This document shows, piece after piece, positions 11,901 to 24,141 of a DNA stretch of 64,000 nt; within the stretch, counting starts at the first letter, position 1, and each line of letters begins with the position of its first letter. Origin of the DNA: Neelides folsomi (Eukaryota > Arthropoda > Collembola > Neelipleona > Neelidae); NCBI GenBank assembly GCA_034687125.1, contig JAQGBZ010000050.1, positions 186,001 to 250,000 on the forward strand, written 5' to 3'. The notes beneath the pieces are model-generated. The model made no database searches and had not been told where the DNA came from. It saw only the letters and a list, made by a program, of their open reading frames with translations. The translations under genes were made by a program, and so were the position numbers.

Positions 11901-14900
11901 CTAGTGTCATTGCCGTTTTTTGAATTACGACATCTGTAGAATGGAAATTTTATTGGCAAAATAGCCATTAAGGTCATATAAGAAGTATAATGAAAGTTTC
12001 CTTCAAGTATTGTCGATACTTTAATTGGGTCTAATACACTTCAATGAAAGGTTAAATCCCGAGATAAAAAGTAAATTGTAGTAGAATCATACATAATATA
12101 TGTGGTATTCATTTTATATTGTCACCCATATAAAGAAATGGGCTAATGGACTTTGTTTTCGCCCTAAATAATATATACTTTATTTTTCAATTAATTGTAA
12201 TATCCTTAAAACTGTAAAATGTTTCGAGTTTGGGTAAGAAATTCAAGAACTTCAAGAATCAGGATTCAAGTTGATCTATTATCCACAATTACATAAACGT
12301 ATCTGTCTGGGTAAGTTAAATCAGTTGGATGTCTACCTTGTACTTTATAATACTTACTCATGTAGGTAGTAGCGTAGTAGCTCTAGTGCTCAAGTAAATA
12401 GTGTTAACACTTGTGTAACACTATTGCCTCGCTACGTTAGTTCCACTCACTCTTAAATTGTCGGTCAGACCGCCAAAGTCATTCTGACAATGAAAAGCTA
12501 TTTATTTAAAGACGAAATTACGTAAAACGCCCCTGATCGCCTACACACTTGTATTTGATATAAACTCTTTTGTTAGTCAAAATCAAAACTATAAAGGTTG
12601 AAATGTTTTGGTAAAACCCAAATTCAATCAAGCGTTCAACATAAGGATATTTAATGATTTACATGTCATTATGAGAAAATTGATTCAAACGCTCATGTTA
12701 ATCATATATGGTAATTTTAAATTTGGTATAATCAATCGATCATGATCATCTTATTATACATAAGTTATACTGTACGCAATTTAATAATAACAGTTAGGTA
12801 TTTAAAAAATGTGAATTTGATAAGGACTTGCGTCAGTATAAATGGACTTTTACTTGGGATAAATTATGTATTCAAAGACTTGGCGTATTCGATCTGCGTA
12901 ATCTGAGCATGCATCAAATTGATAATGTCCTTATAAAACGATGCGCCCGGATCATGTTAAGATTTCGTATGTGAAATGGGCTATTATGTACAATAAATTA
13001 AGTGACAGAAGCAATTTATCATTTTGAAAGATGAATTGACGTTTTTTTTACCTTCTCTCTTCTCGTTTCGGAGAACCTTGACTTTGTGGATTTTGTTCAA
13101 CAAGTATCCATCGTCGGCTGTAATTAAATTAAGATTTATTTTTTAAATATAATATATTGTATTACATTTTTGTCAAGATAATTTTTAGTGGCCATTACTC
13201 ATTGTAATATGAATTATGTACATATTTGTATCTTTCTACTCTACATAATATTAAGTAGAAATGATGTACAGGTAGAAACATTTCTTACCATTTGGAGAAG
13301 CATCATCAACAAGCACAATTTCATGAATAAGATGTTGAGGGCTTCTATTAAGTACGCTGGCTATCGTCCTTAGAAGCGTTGAACGTGCCTCATTGTGAAA
13401 TGTGATGATGACAGAAGTGGGCTGAAGCTGGGAGACATCATATTCCTTCCTCCGACACCTAAAAACATTTAATTTCTTATTTTACGAGACTCGTCAAATC
13501 TCAACATCCGCTAATTTTATTGCTCTCGCTTTCTCATTGGAATTTACGAACCTCTTCGTTTAACCTATTCATTTTTAACGTTTCAATCAATTAATAAATT
13601 TATTTATCGAGTACTTCCTATCCTCCCAGGTGAGATATGTGAAAGCATGATGAATAAAATATTTCATTTTTAGTGTCTTCAATCTCTTCAACGAGCGTAA
13701 TTGAACGGCTTCATATTGAAACGTATGGATTAAGACAATACAATACAACAATGGATTGAGCGCTGCTCGTGATGCGTGAAAATCTTCACAGTGGCTCAAA
13801 AAAGGATTTAATAAATAGGATTTCAAAAGGGAACGAATGAGAATAATGTTAATTAGCTAAAGATACTTTCCATGTTAATCGACTACGAATGATTCCATTA
13901 TCCCATGCATTATTTTAAATATAATGAGAAACTTTAACTAAAGTAAAATTAAAAGAGTTAAACTTCCCTAGCTCATCCAGTCATCCTGTACGGAGTTTGA
14001 CTTTTACAACTGAGGTTTAAAACATGTTTTGGTATATTTTATCTATTTTATTACATCCCATATTATTCCTTCATCATTATGAGAATGGGAGAAGTTGACT
14101 CACATTGGATGTCGCGTATCAGGAATTTCTCTATCAATCGGAAGTCTGTCGGACTCATACTGGTTGAACTTCGTCTTGGCGTAGGCCTCTTGTCCTCGAC
14201 GAGCTCTGTCACCGCTGAGGTAACTCTCTGTGTCGAAGAACTCGAATGGGTTCTTGTACTCCCTTCGGAGACTCTTCCAAGAACTGCTGCCGGCTCCATT
14301 AGGGAAGAACTTGAGGTCACTGTGAAACCCGCTGCTACTCGTCCTCGTTGAACTCACCCCACTTTCACTCACTGAAATTGGAAGATCATTTGTTTACATT
14401 TCGCACTTCCCAATTAAGCAATCTTCATTGTTTGCTAACTCGATGGGTGGAGGGCGTATGAATAAGTATGATGTAAAAGTCTAAATTTAAAACGCATCAA
14501 GCAAATGAACAACTCGTTTGAAAGCATTTTTATTTCTTCCTTCGTGTATTTTTAAATTAGCCACATATATTAAATCCCTTTGTCCTTACACGTACCTCCA
14601 CTTTAATCCTCATATTTTCTTTTAACTCTTTGCCAAACATGTGCCTGTTGTCAGTTAGTCTACTTTGTATAATCCTAGATAAAAGGAAATAGAATTATAT
14701 TTTTCTCTGTTTTTTTAAACTTAATTGCTCCATTTACGATGTTTTTTGAATAAAGAATTCAAATGTGAGACGAGGTCATGTACTGGCTTTTCTTGGAATG
14801 CGGCTATTAATGACGGATTCACCTTCTGCCCTTACAATAAAAGCCAGAACATGACAGGATTAACAGTAAGTGATCGTTTATTACAACCAACACTGATATA

Positions 14901-17900
14901 TAATCATATAATTTACAGCCCATGTAGAGGAAAAAAAGTGAATTTCAACTCTGCATCTCTTCATATGGCATGACTTCAAAGACGTTTGGTTCATCATCAT
15001 TAGAAGTAATTTTGTAATTGCAAAATTACATTAAATGAAAGACGACAGTATTAAACCAACACATACGTAAAATCTAATCTATGGACCTTTCCGGTTTTTA
15101 AACTCGGTTTTCCAATGAGGGAAATGTGCCGTGTAACAATTGACGTTATCAACTTGAAAAGTTTGCATACATAATGAAATAATGACTGCTAAGTACGCGG
15201 ATTCTTCATCTCTCAAATGATAAACTCGAAATATTATTCAGTTGAAACCTTTCATCTGTTCATCAGATAACTACTGCGGCTAATTAGGAATTTGAGAAGT
15301 ATTCCTCGAATGTTCATTTTTTACCGGTAATAAGTGGAACTGTTTTATTTCATTACATATTAGCATGGGCTAGATACAACTATTCAAATATTGCAAAACG
15401 ATTAAATTAATGATTTTTTGAAGTTTTCTGAGTTATGAGGCGAAAGAAATAGTGTTTAGCATTCATAGAAGGGGATAAGTGGTTCCTTTATATAGTGAGA
15501 GCATCTCGTATATTATATCAAATTTGAGTAGTCGTCCGACAACTTACCTTTAATTTGGAATTTCTCATTGCTACTGGTCCGCCTGTCTGTTCCTAATATA
15601 TGGTTTGAGGTGATATCCAATGCCCCATCGAAGCTGGTGAGAGAATCAGCTAAGGGCTGAAATTCAATAAAATAAACCATATTAGACAAACCAATTTATA
15701 AAATATTCGTATTAAAATAATTTATAAAATATGTATTGCATAGAAGAATACTCTATCTTTTATACTTAAATACATAAATACTATTTCAGCATTTTAACAT
15801 AGCTTTTGCAAATTATATTGAAACGTGGTTTAATGTATTTAAACCCACTGATAAGAATTTAAGTATTGTCCTCTTCCTAATTATTTCATTCCAAGCGAGA
15901 ACAAAGGGAACGTAGAAGTGATCATGTTGGGATAATTCTAGGAAATGTACGAAGTGAAAATTAGTAGAAATATGGGATTGTACTGTGTTCTATCCCTAGG
16001 CATATTATTTCTCTCATTATATGATGATATTCGCATATCTCATGAAACTGGGTAAATCTAACTTTCAAGTTCGAGTCTGTTTTCCACAACAAGGGATGAA
16101 GAGCAGAGGTAGGGCAGGATTGAATAGAGGATGAGAAACAAAGAGATTTGTATTTCCGAATTATTCACCCAAAGTTGTATAAAATAGAAATGTGGAAAAT
16201 GAAAATGAAATGAGAAACATGGGCTGAGTTCTCATTTGTAATTAACTCGAGTGAAAGAGGAGGGAGGGAGGGAGTCGGAAAGAGAACAATCATCAGCATC
16301 ACTCCCAGCAGCATCCGTCATTTGAATGGACGCAATGAGTCGTGACTAAAGAACTTGCACTCAACTACTTTTACACTCATCATATGTAGTCAATAGGATT
16401 CGATAAAAGAAACAGAAGTTCAAATACATAAATGATGCTCTGTATTTTATTACTTCGTTACTCGCCCTTGTATTGGTAGAAGAATACAAAGGTGTAAAGT
16501 GAATAAATGGTAAGTACACATGTCAATTGATACATGTTGTTTGAACATGAACGTTGGCAGAACTCAAATATAAATTTTTTAATCTAAATTAAAAATGATT
16601 CCAACTCCATGTTTTCTTTAGCCAAATATGGTTAAAGTTGAATGAAATCCAAATTTTTGCTCGAGATAATTTTTAAATAGCTCATTAACTTGTTTCATTA
16701 TGTTAATAAAATCACAAATGGTTTCTTCTAAAAGTTTAATGGAAAGCGGTAGTATATGAGTGACTACTTTCTGATTTTCTTACTTTCAATTTTCATTATT
16801 TAAAAAAAGAATGAGATTTTACTTTTTTCCTGACCAGCGGAAGTCTTGTAATTAAAAGAAGAAACTTGATTAATACTTCCTCTCTGTCCAATTTCCAATT
16901 GCTTAAATCATGAATCATGGCAGCCAAGAGTGAGAGATTTGTATTCTCAATTAAAACATAAAAAATCGTCAATTGTTTAAACAGCTGACTTATGAGCTGC
17001 ATGTTACAGGCACTGCGTGCAATTTCATTTTCTCTTAATTTACAATAATAATACAATATCTGTCAAAGCCATGTGTTACCTTTTTGAAACAATAGTATAA
17101 GGCAATTTTATTAATATCATCCTATGTAAAATGATATCGATATCTCAGAGTTAGTTATAAATACTTATTATACAGGGTTGGGGAATTCTAGAGCACGCCA
17201 CGTGTTAGAAATCGACAAATCGATGAAGTTTTTGCGAACAAGAAGCAAGGATTTTATTCAAGCTGAGAAGGGATTGAAGATACGAGTGGTTTGAGTAGGT
17301 TTAATACATGCACCATATATACGATAAACTGTATAAAATATATACTTTTGTATATTTCATATATTGAAGCATAGTAAATGAGGAGGCCAGCAGGCCAGTC
17401 AGGAAATTACACTGGTGACATTTCCTTTACTAATAATTTTTTATGTCGAATGCCCTATTTTTCTATCTAATGAATTCTTGATTGCCGGTGAAGATAGAAA
17501 GGTATCGTGGAGATTGAACATAATGGAACCTGGTGATTGCAATGTCGAGTTTATGACTCCCAACCAAGAGTCCAAGTTTTACTACGTACGGAATTATGGA
17601 GAGTTCTGAGATGAATAAGATGATACACTCTGAGAGTGTCAAAGGAAGGTGGAGATAAGGAAAAAAACTGGTTCATCGAGAATAATGGTTTAAGAACTCG
17701 TATATACATTCTATTGTATAATATGAGTAATTTAAAGGCCGTTGGCTCTCCTTTTGTGTGTGGACGGAGACCTGGTCAGGGTGACCAGAGAGTGACGGCA
17801 AGAGCGGATGATCCCACCAGCCACAAAATTTACAACTCCCTCAACTCATCTATTGTTTTCTCAAAAAGAACTTGGATAATAATAATAAAATAATGTATTT

Positions 17901-20900
17901 CAAACACTTATATTTTGTATCATAAAAAGGGGTTGGGTTGACGGAGAGTAAACACATAGTTAACTGAGGGTTAACTATAAACTTTAGAATGGTTTAAGTA
18001 TTTGAGAGCGTACATAATAGGTATATTTAAAAAATATAAGATGGTTTACTCTTTCTTCCGTTTGACTAGCAAAAAGCGGCCAAGTGACATGACACGAAGG
18101 AAGGAGATGATTGCTGAAGGAGGCGAAGATCTCTCAGTCTACCTACTTACTTATGGTCGATGGTCCTAACACTCTTTTCGCACTCAACTCTCATCCTCTT
18201 TATAAACAAATTATTCTCCTTCGTCGCCCACATTCTCAACTTCGTGAATCTCTTTGGTTGAATTCCACACACGCCTTTTAGCCGTTACACATTAGCATGC
18301 GCTCTTTTAATACACTTTGTATTCACATGCCTTGGAATTCATAATAAAAAATATTATTTTTTAGTATTTCTATAAATAAGAAGGCTATATTTTTTAACGA
18401 CTTGTACCTATTTAGAATTCCCAAATTAAAAAAAGACCAAAGTATTCCGAACCTAACTATCATTCATTGTGTAATTCGAAAAGTTCACGAATACAATAAA
18501 TTGTGAATACAGCCAGAGAGTCAAAAAACAACCGCAGGACTGAACTCGAATTGTGTACTTTGACTTCCTTTCAAATGAACTTTTCAAGTAGAATCAAGTG
18601 AATCAAGGATAAGAATTATTTGAGTTTTTGAATACATGGCTTGATAGTTTTAATGATTTAAATATTATGCATAGTGGGCGGGTAATGAACTGTTGGGCAA
18701 TTTGATAAGAGTGGGAAAAGAAGGACAAAGATCTCACGGACTCTTGCTCAAGATGATCCTCATTTGAAGTTTATTTCTCACTTTAAGATAAGAATGGCGA
18801 TTTAACTTTAGATGAAAAATTTTAAAATGAGTAATGAAAAGGATTAACATAAATTATGTCTAAACTCATTTTTGAATACAATTATATCAAGTTGTAAATG
18901 GAATACTCATCCTATTGGATACTTTAGTACACATTGACACAATGAGATTTTTTAAAATCGAATTAACTATATTATTCTTTAGCTATGGCTAGTTTGAAAT
19001 GAGAAGTCGGACAATGAATTTCTCTTTCGTCTCATTAAACAGAAAATAATAGTCGAATTACAATCTTGAAAAGGAATTGGAGACATTTTTTATTCTTGTT
19101 TTCATATAAAGTGTAAGTGCGTTAAAGGTATTTCCCAAGATCCCAACCCAAGGAGATTCAGTTTTTATCACGTCAAATAAAGGAAGAATGAGAGCAAGTG
19201 AACTTTTTTACTTCAACTTTAGGATGGTTATGGGTTGAGACCAAAAGGGCTTCTGTAGGATAATGAGAATATGCGTGGGATGATAATCCAAAATTTTAAA
19301 TCTTTCTGTCCTATACATTGCAATTTGTCAATCACTTTTATAAGTCACATAGTCATAATGCGTTATAACGAGCGTAATAAATTAAAAGAAGACATACTGT
19401 CATCTTTGTGGGCTCAATATATTACTTTCATTAAGAATATCTTGTATAAGATTGTTATATTATCCCAGAGGGTGAAAGTTGGATATGTTTTTGGTAGAGC
19501 CAAATTCCATTGCACATCTTGACATTCGCTAATTCAACCGCTTGCTGAGCATCGTCAGTGGGAGCCAAATTGCCAGCTCATACGTAGTTGAAAGAGAATA
19601 TGTATTATGTATGTACGTGTAAGTATATATATGATAAGGAATATTAGGACGAGGAAGCTAATAAGGAAGAGGAATGAGATAATGCGGAAAAGTGAGCAGA
19701 CTCCACTTGGCCAACGCTACTACTAAATTATTTAATTTCAATCCACTCCACTGATTCGTTTCTACTATGCTTCACGCTGTGAGATTCGTTAAAGATCTCT
19801 TCCACTTTTCTCACACACACACGTAGGCCATATAAATAAAAGTGTGTAGGTATGAATATCTGGCTTGATTTGACTAGAGGGCTTTGAGATATGAATTATA
19901 AAGCTTGGTAATTAATAATTATTTCATGATGTTTAATAATATTGGAACATTTTACGCTGATTAAAGGATAAAAATTTGAGTGCATCTCTCTTGTCGCTTA
20001 AAGAAATGAAGGGTGAGAAATTTCCAATTGTCAATTTAACATAGCAGGCTTAACGAAGTGTATTTGTTGTTTTGTTACATGATGAATTGATGAGCAGCAT
20101 TGTTTTATTTATATAATTAGTTCTTTAGCCCACACGCACCTGCGATTATTCATAGTGTCAAAGAAAAAGTTTGGAGACGCGAAAATGTGAGTTAATAATA
20201 TGCATTTATGTAAATTCATACTGCTAAATTGATATTTTTGTTCCACTTTCATATTTCTCATTTGATTTTTTGCTCCTTTGTTGTGAGACTGTAGAAGTCA
20301 ATGCGCGAAATATCTAATATGAGTTAAGTACATAACATTCCTAAGTTTGTTTTCGCATTGCGTTTCAAAAGATAGTGAAAAGACAGTATGAGAGAGTTGT
20401 TGAATTGATGAGTTGTGTTTGAGGGCAGTTAAAAATAGGATGTTGGAATTGAAAATCTATCAGCATTGGATTCTTTCATTCTAATTTTCTATTATCAGAA
20501 TATTTCTTGGAAATGCTAAGAGGAATGCGAAAAAAATTGAAAGTCAAAAATTATAATTCAATAGACGTTAGAAATAAATCTGAGAATTATCTACCTGGAT
20601 TGAACAGTAATTTAAATGTGATTTTATTCTGTAAGCAATTTCATATTTTTATTTACGTACAATAGTTCGTATAACGTTACGCTGTCATTTAGTAAAGAAG
20701 TCGACAACTTATACTTATTTGCATTGTAAGGAAAATGTCAAACTGCTAAACTTATAATATTAACAATAAGTTTACTATAAGTATATGTCGGCTTTATCAG
20801 TTAAGGAGTCAACACATGTAAAGTTTATATACAGAAGCATAAGGGAGTGAGAGTTTATAAGACCACTATTTGTATGCTTGAAAGAATAAATATCAAATAA

Positions 20901-21537
20901 TTCATGAATGCCGCTAGGTAAAGAAAAATCTATTAGCGTTTCTCCAACAATGCTTTGACCTCTTCTTTAAAAGAATAAATGTAAAATAGATCTAATTTCG
21001 TGTCGGTGGGAGAATGTTTTGAGAAAACATTAATGCATGAATAATGTAATTGAATTGAAATAGTCAAAAAGCATGTTTTCCCCCGACTTGCTCTCTATCT
21101 TTTTCAATCTTATAGGAATTTGTCTGACACAGAATTTCTATCTACCTATGCGTCAAGATTTCTTTTCCGATAAACTTTGGATTAAAGCTAAAAGAGCACA
21201 AAGCTGTCATTCCACATCATTCATTTCATTTATGATTTAAAGAAAATAAGTTCTCATCAACTTTAATAACGGAATTATTCGACGAATAATAAAATGTGTG
21301 AATTTCATGTAAAGCATTTTTTCGAAAATTTAAACACATTACAATACATTGGAAAGTAATATTATTTTATGAGCTATAATAATGCATCAACAATAAAAAT
21401 CATTTTAGAATTTGGATTCTTACCTTATTAGGATTTTGAGATAATAGTGAAATATTTGGTCTTGTGAAGTATAAAACTCCGCACAACCATATCACAGCGA
21501 CTAAAATCAATATTCTGATATTTCTCTTTAAAAACAT
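8901..21537 (-). CDS. GALNT2: Polypeptide N-acetylgalactosaminyltransferase, GALNT2 type
   Basis: Twelve coding exons on the minus strand, in gene order: 21537-21424, 15656-15548, 14371-14104, 13458-13289, 13117-13052, 11373-11252, 10764-10589, 10517-10414, 10334-10115, 9928-9875, 9729-9573 and 9164-8901. All phases agree and give 607 codons (human GALNT2 has 571). The enzyme transfers GalNAc from UDP-GalNAc to Ser/Thr, starting mucin-type O-glycans in the Golgi. Visible features: a type II membrane anchor at residues 8-26; a stem ending N-Q-Y-E-S-D-R-L and I-P-D-T-R-H; T-F-H-N-E-A-R; metal-binding D264-S-H266; the Gal/GalNAc-T motif W-G-G-E-N-L-E at 371-377; and H399 in V-G-H-V-F-R-K-Q-H. 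The spacing from D264 to H399 equals that of the human metal ligands D224 and H359. A C-terminal ricin-type lectin domain follows, with G-G-N-Q-E-W around 517-522. [10 protein letters not shown] and [11 protein letters not shown] place it in the GALNT2 subfamily. A 5' leader acceptor lies at 21575; an upstream leader exon ending near 24141 is only a guess. Confidence 0.95.
15657..21423 (-). other. First coding intron of GALNT2 (5.8 kb)
   Basis: This is a long AT-rich intron between the membrane-anchor exon and the stem exon. Open frames inside it on both strands are short and look random. A run of repeated GGGA occurs near 16260-16275, a short palindrome (ATAGTTAAC...GTTAACTAT) near 17958, and a possible transposon end near 17174. 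No nested gene was recognised. Confidence 0.6.
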
Positions 21538-21574
21538 AGTTGAGAGCTGATTTGTTGAGTCTTCTACCCCCAAT
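21538..21574 (-). other. Probable 5' untranslated exon part of GALNT2
   Basis: Just upstream of the start codon on the minus strand, a pyrimidine-rich stretch ending in CAG precedes base 21574. This looks like a splice acceptor in the leader. A matching donor, GAG followed by GTAATT, occurs near 24141-24139, but nothing else confirms that exon. Confidence 0.4.
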
Positions 21575-24141
21575 CTGCGAAAAAGAAATAAAAGTTCACG
21601 ATTAGTTCAAATTAATTCTCTTCAACACACTTTCAAATTCCAATATGGTTAATATGATTATCAATTCAAAGAAGTGTAAATCGGTCAAGTTAACTCCATG
21701 ATTTCCATTAAAGTTAATTTTAATGTATGTATGGAAGATAAAAAAGTTAAATAAGGATCTGTTGCTAAAAGTGTTAATTCCTCACATACTAAATATGGGT
21801 AACGAAAGTGTAGTAAAATATTCTTTTCCCAACTTTGTACTGGCAATACAGTACATATAAAACGGTGTGTTAACATAACATGTGTGCATGTGCAGGAAAG
21901 TGTATATAGGAGATAAATAGATACGCGAAAGATCGTTGTGAATGAAAGAGACGTGCCGATTCATGGTGGTGGTCAAACGCGGAAAACATATCAATTGGGA
22001 ATTGAGGAAACTGTGAGATTTTCATTTATGACTCGTCTTCTTCTTCATCAACCTCTCTCAAATTCATTATCGTGAATTTTCCCTTTCTCGACGAGGTTCG
22101 ATCTCATTGGAAGTTTGGAAGGATGGGGATTTGTCAAAGTGACCTAATTGGAAGAGTTGAAGAGCTCCGGGCTCAATCCTTTCTTTCGAATTATGTATCC
22201 CTCCTAGCTCTCAAAGATTATGATATGAGGAGAGAACGGTATGTGTGTGCTAAGAAATAATGGTAGTTTAAGAAGCGTCAAAGAATCAAGCAACTTATGG
22301 GTATTGTAATATAATTGCATTTGTTATTCTCCTCGTACGACTCATTCTTTGGAATACTTGAAGAGTCAAGTAATGTACGTATCTACTTGTACGTACATTG
22401 AACATCCTTTTGACCTTTCCATTATTGACCCTCTTTCCTCAATTTCTTATTCCTCTCGCCCACGGGCATTCATTGCTTATAGGTACACGCTCACAGCAAA
22501 CGTAATAAATACTTATTAAGTATTATATGCATTTCCTAAGATTCCTGCAACTTCCCCTTTCTCTTTTAAGTCACATTCATCCCAAATAAAATTTAATTTC
22601 CAAAAGTAAACAGAAGTTTCTTCAGTCTTTACATTCTTTGTCTTTTGGCATTCTTTACATTACTACAATTATGTATTACCTTCTAGTTTGTTTTAATGTA
22701 GAATAAATAGGTTTTAATGAATAAAAGATAAATAACAAAGACACAATTCTAATACAGATAAGTGGTTGACTTTGTCTCTTAATCTCTCCATGCTCTGTTT
22801 GAAGTGTTTTTCAAACAATTCATTAAAATTGATATTAAATATTCAGATTTTTAATGCTATATTATTGTTTATGAGTAAAAAATAAGCATTTACCATACTA
22901 TACGAGAAAATAAAGACTTTTACATAGGTAATAATATTTTACAAATACAGATACATCTATAGGAAATATGTAATATACCAAATATGTAGATAACTTATAA
23001 TGTTTGTTTTCATTAAAAGTAAACTCAATAATGGATCAGAAAAGTACGTATAATTTAAACTTGACTTGATAAATGACTATATTTGAGTTGTCATTAAATT
23101 TCGCTTAAGGTAAGCAAGAATATTTGTTGAAATAGATTCGCTTTCAAAATGAAAAGATTCCTCTATGGATTTAATATTAAGAGACCCATGAAATAAGGGC
23201 GGTTCGAGTAGTAACAATTAGTTTTATCGCGTGACAGTTAATGTTCATACCTATACCTTAAAAGAGCTATTGAAGCAAGACAACAATAATTGAGAAGAAT
23301 GAGATGATCTATCGTAATGGTCTCTCTTTAGTTAGCTAACAAAAGCATGCAAACTTTGAGTCTTTATGTGGTAAAATAATGATGATGTTAAGGATCATAC
23401 ATGAGAATGAATGTTATATGAATACGTTTATTCATTCGTCTATTTAGATTTATTCAATATTTTGTAACTAACAATTTAAAGTGGAGGATAATAAGGTAAT
23501 GACTCAATGCTTTTAATAGTTGATTCATATTGTTGATCGATGATGAGTGATGAATTAATAATATGAGAGTAAAAGGATTTTTACGCACAACGATCACAAT
23601 GAATGTATTGAAAAATAATGTAAATCCTTCAACAATATGAGCAAAATAAAATACCACAATTTTTTTAATTATAATTCATTTTTCTTAAGTAAAATCTCCT
23701 CTCTCTCTTACTTTTAACAATTTGCAGACTCAATAAGCTGACAAGTAATGATAAATAGTAGCTTTATGAAACAAGACATTTTTCGGATGGGATGCACACT
23801 TTGTCCTATGGTCTTATTTTAACAACTTTTTTAATTTATTTTAAATATTTAAATTAGTGATAAAGATTATTTTTGAGTAATTTATGCCAAAGATAAGAAT
23901 ATGTTTTTAGGTAAAATGGCATTTGAATGTCTGTTGGTTAATTTAGAATTTATGTGAAAGATTGAATGAAAACTTACAAAAAGCTCGCTGGGATCAATTG
24001 AGCGAAGAAAGGGAGCTTGATGACTTCCAAAGTCGTAAAATTGGTCTTCAATTACTTTAACTTGATGAAAACGGAGACGAGCGAAGACAAACACAAAGGC
24101 GGAAGAAGAAAAAGGTCATTCGGGTAGGAGATCAAATTACC

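Noticed and set aside
14079-14351. Plus-strand frame of 90 codons
   Set aside because: It is antisense to the GALNT2 stem exon, whose translation matches the family.
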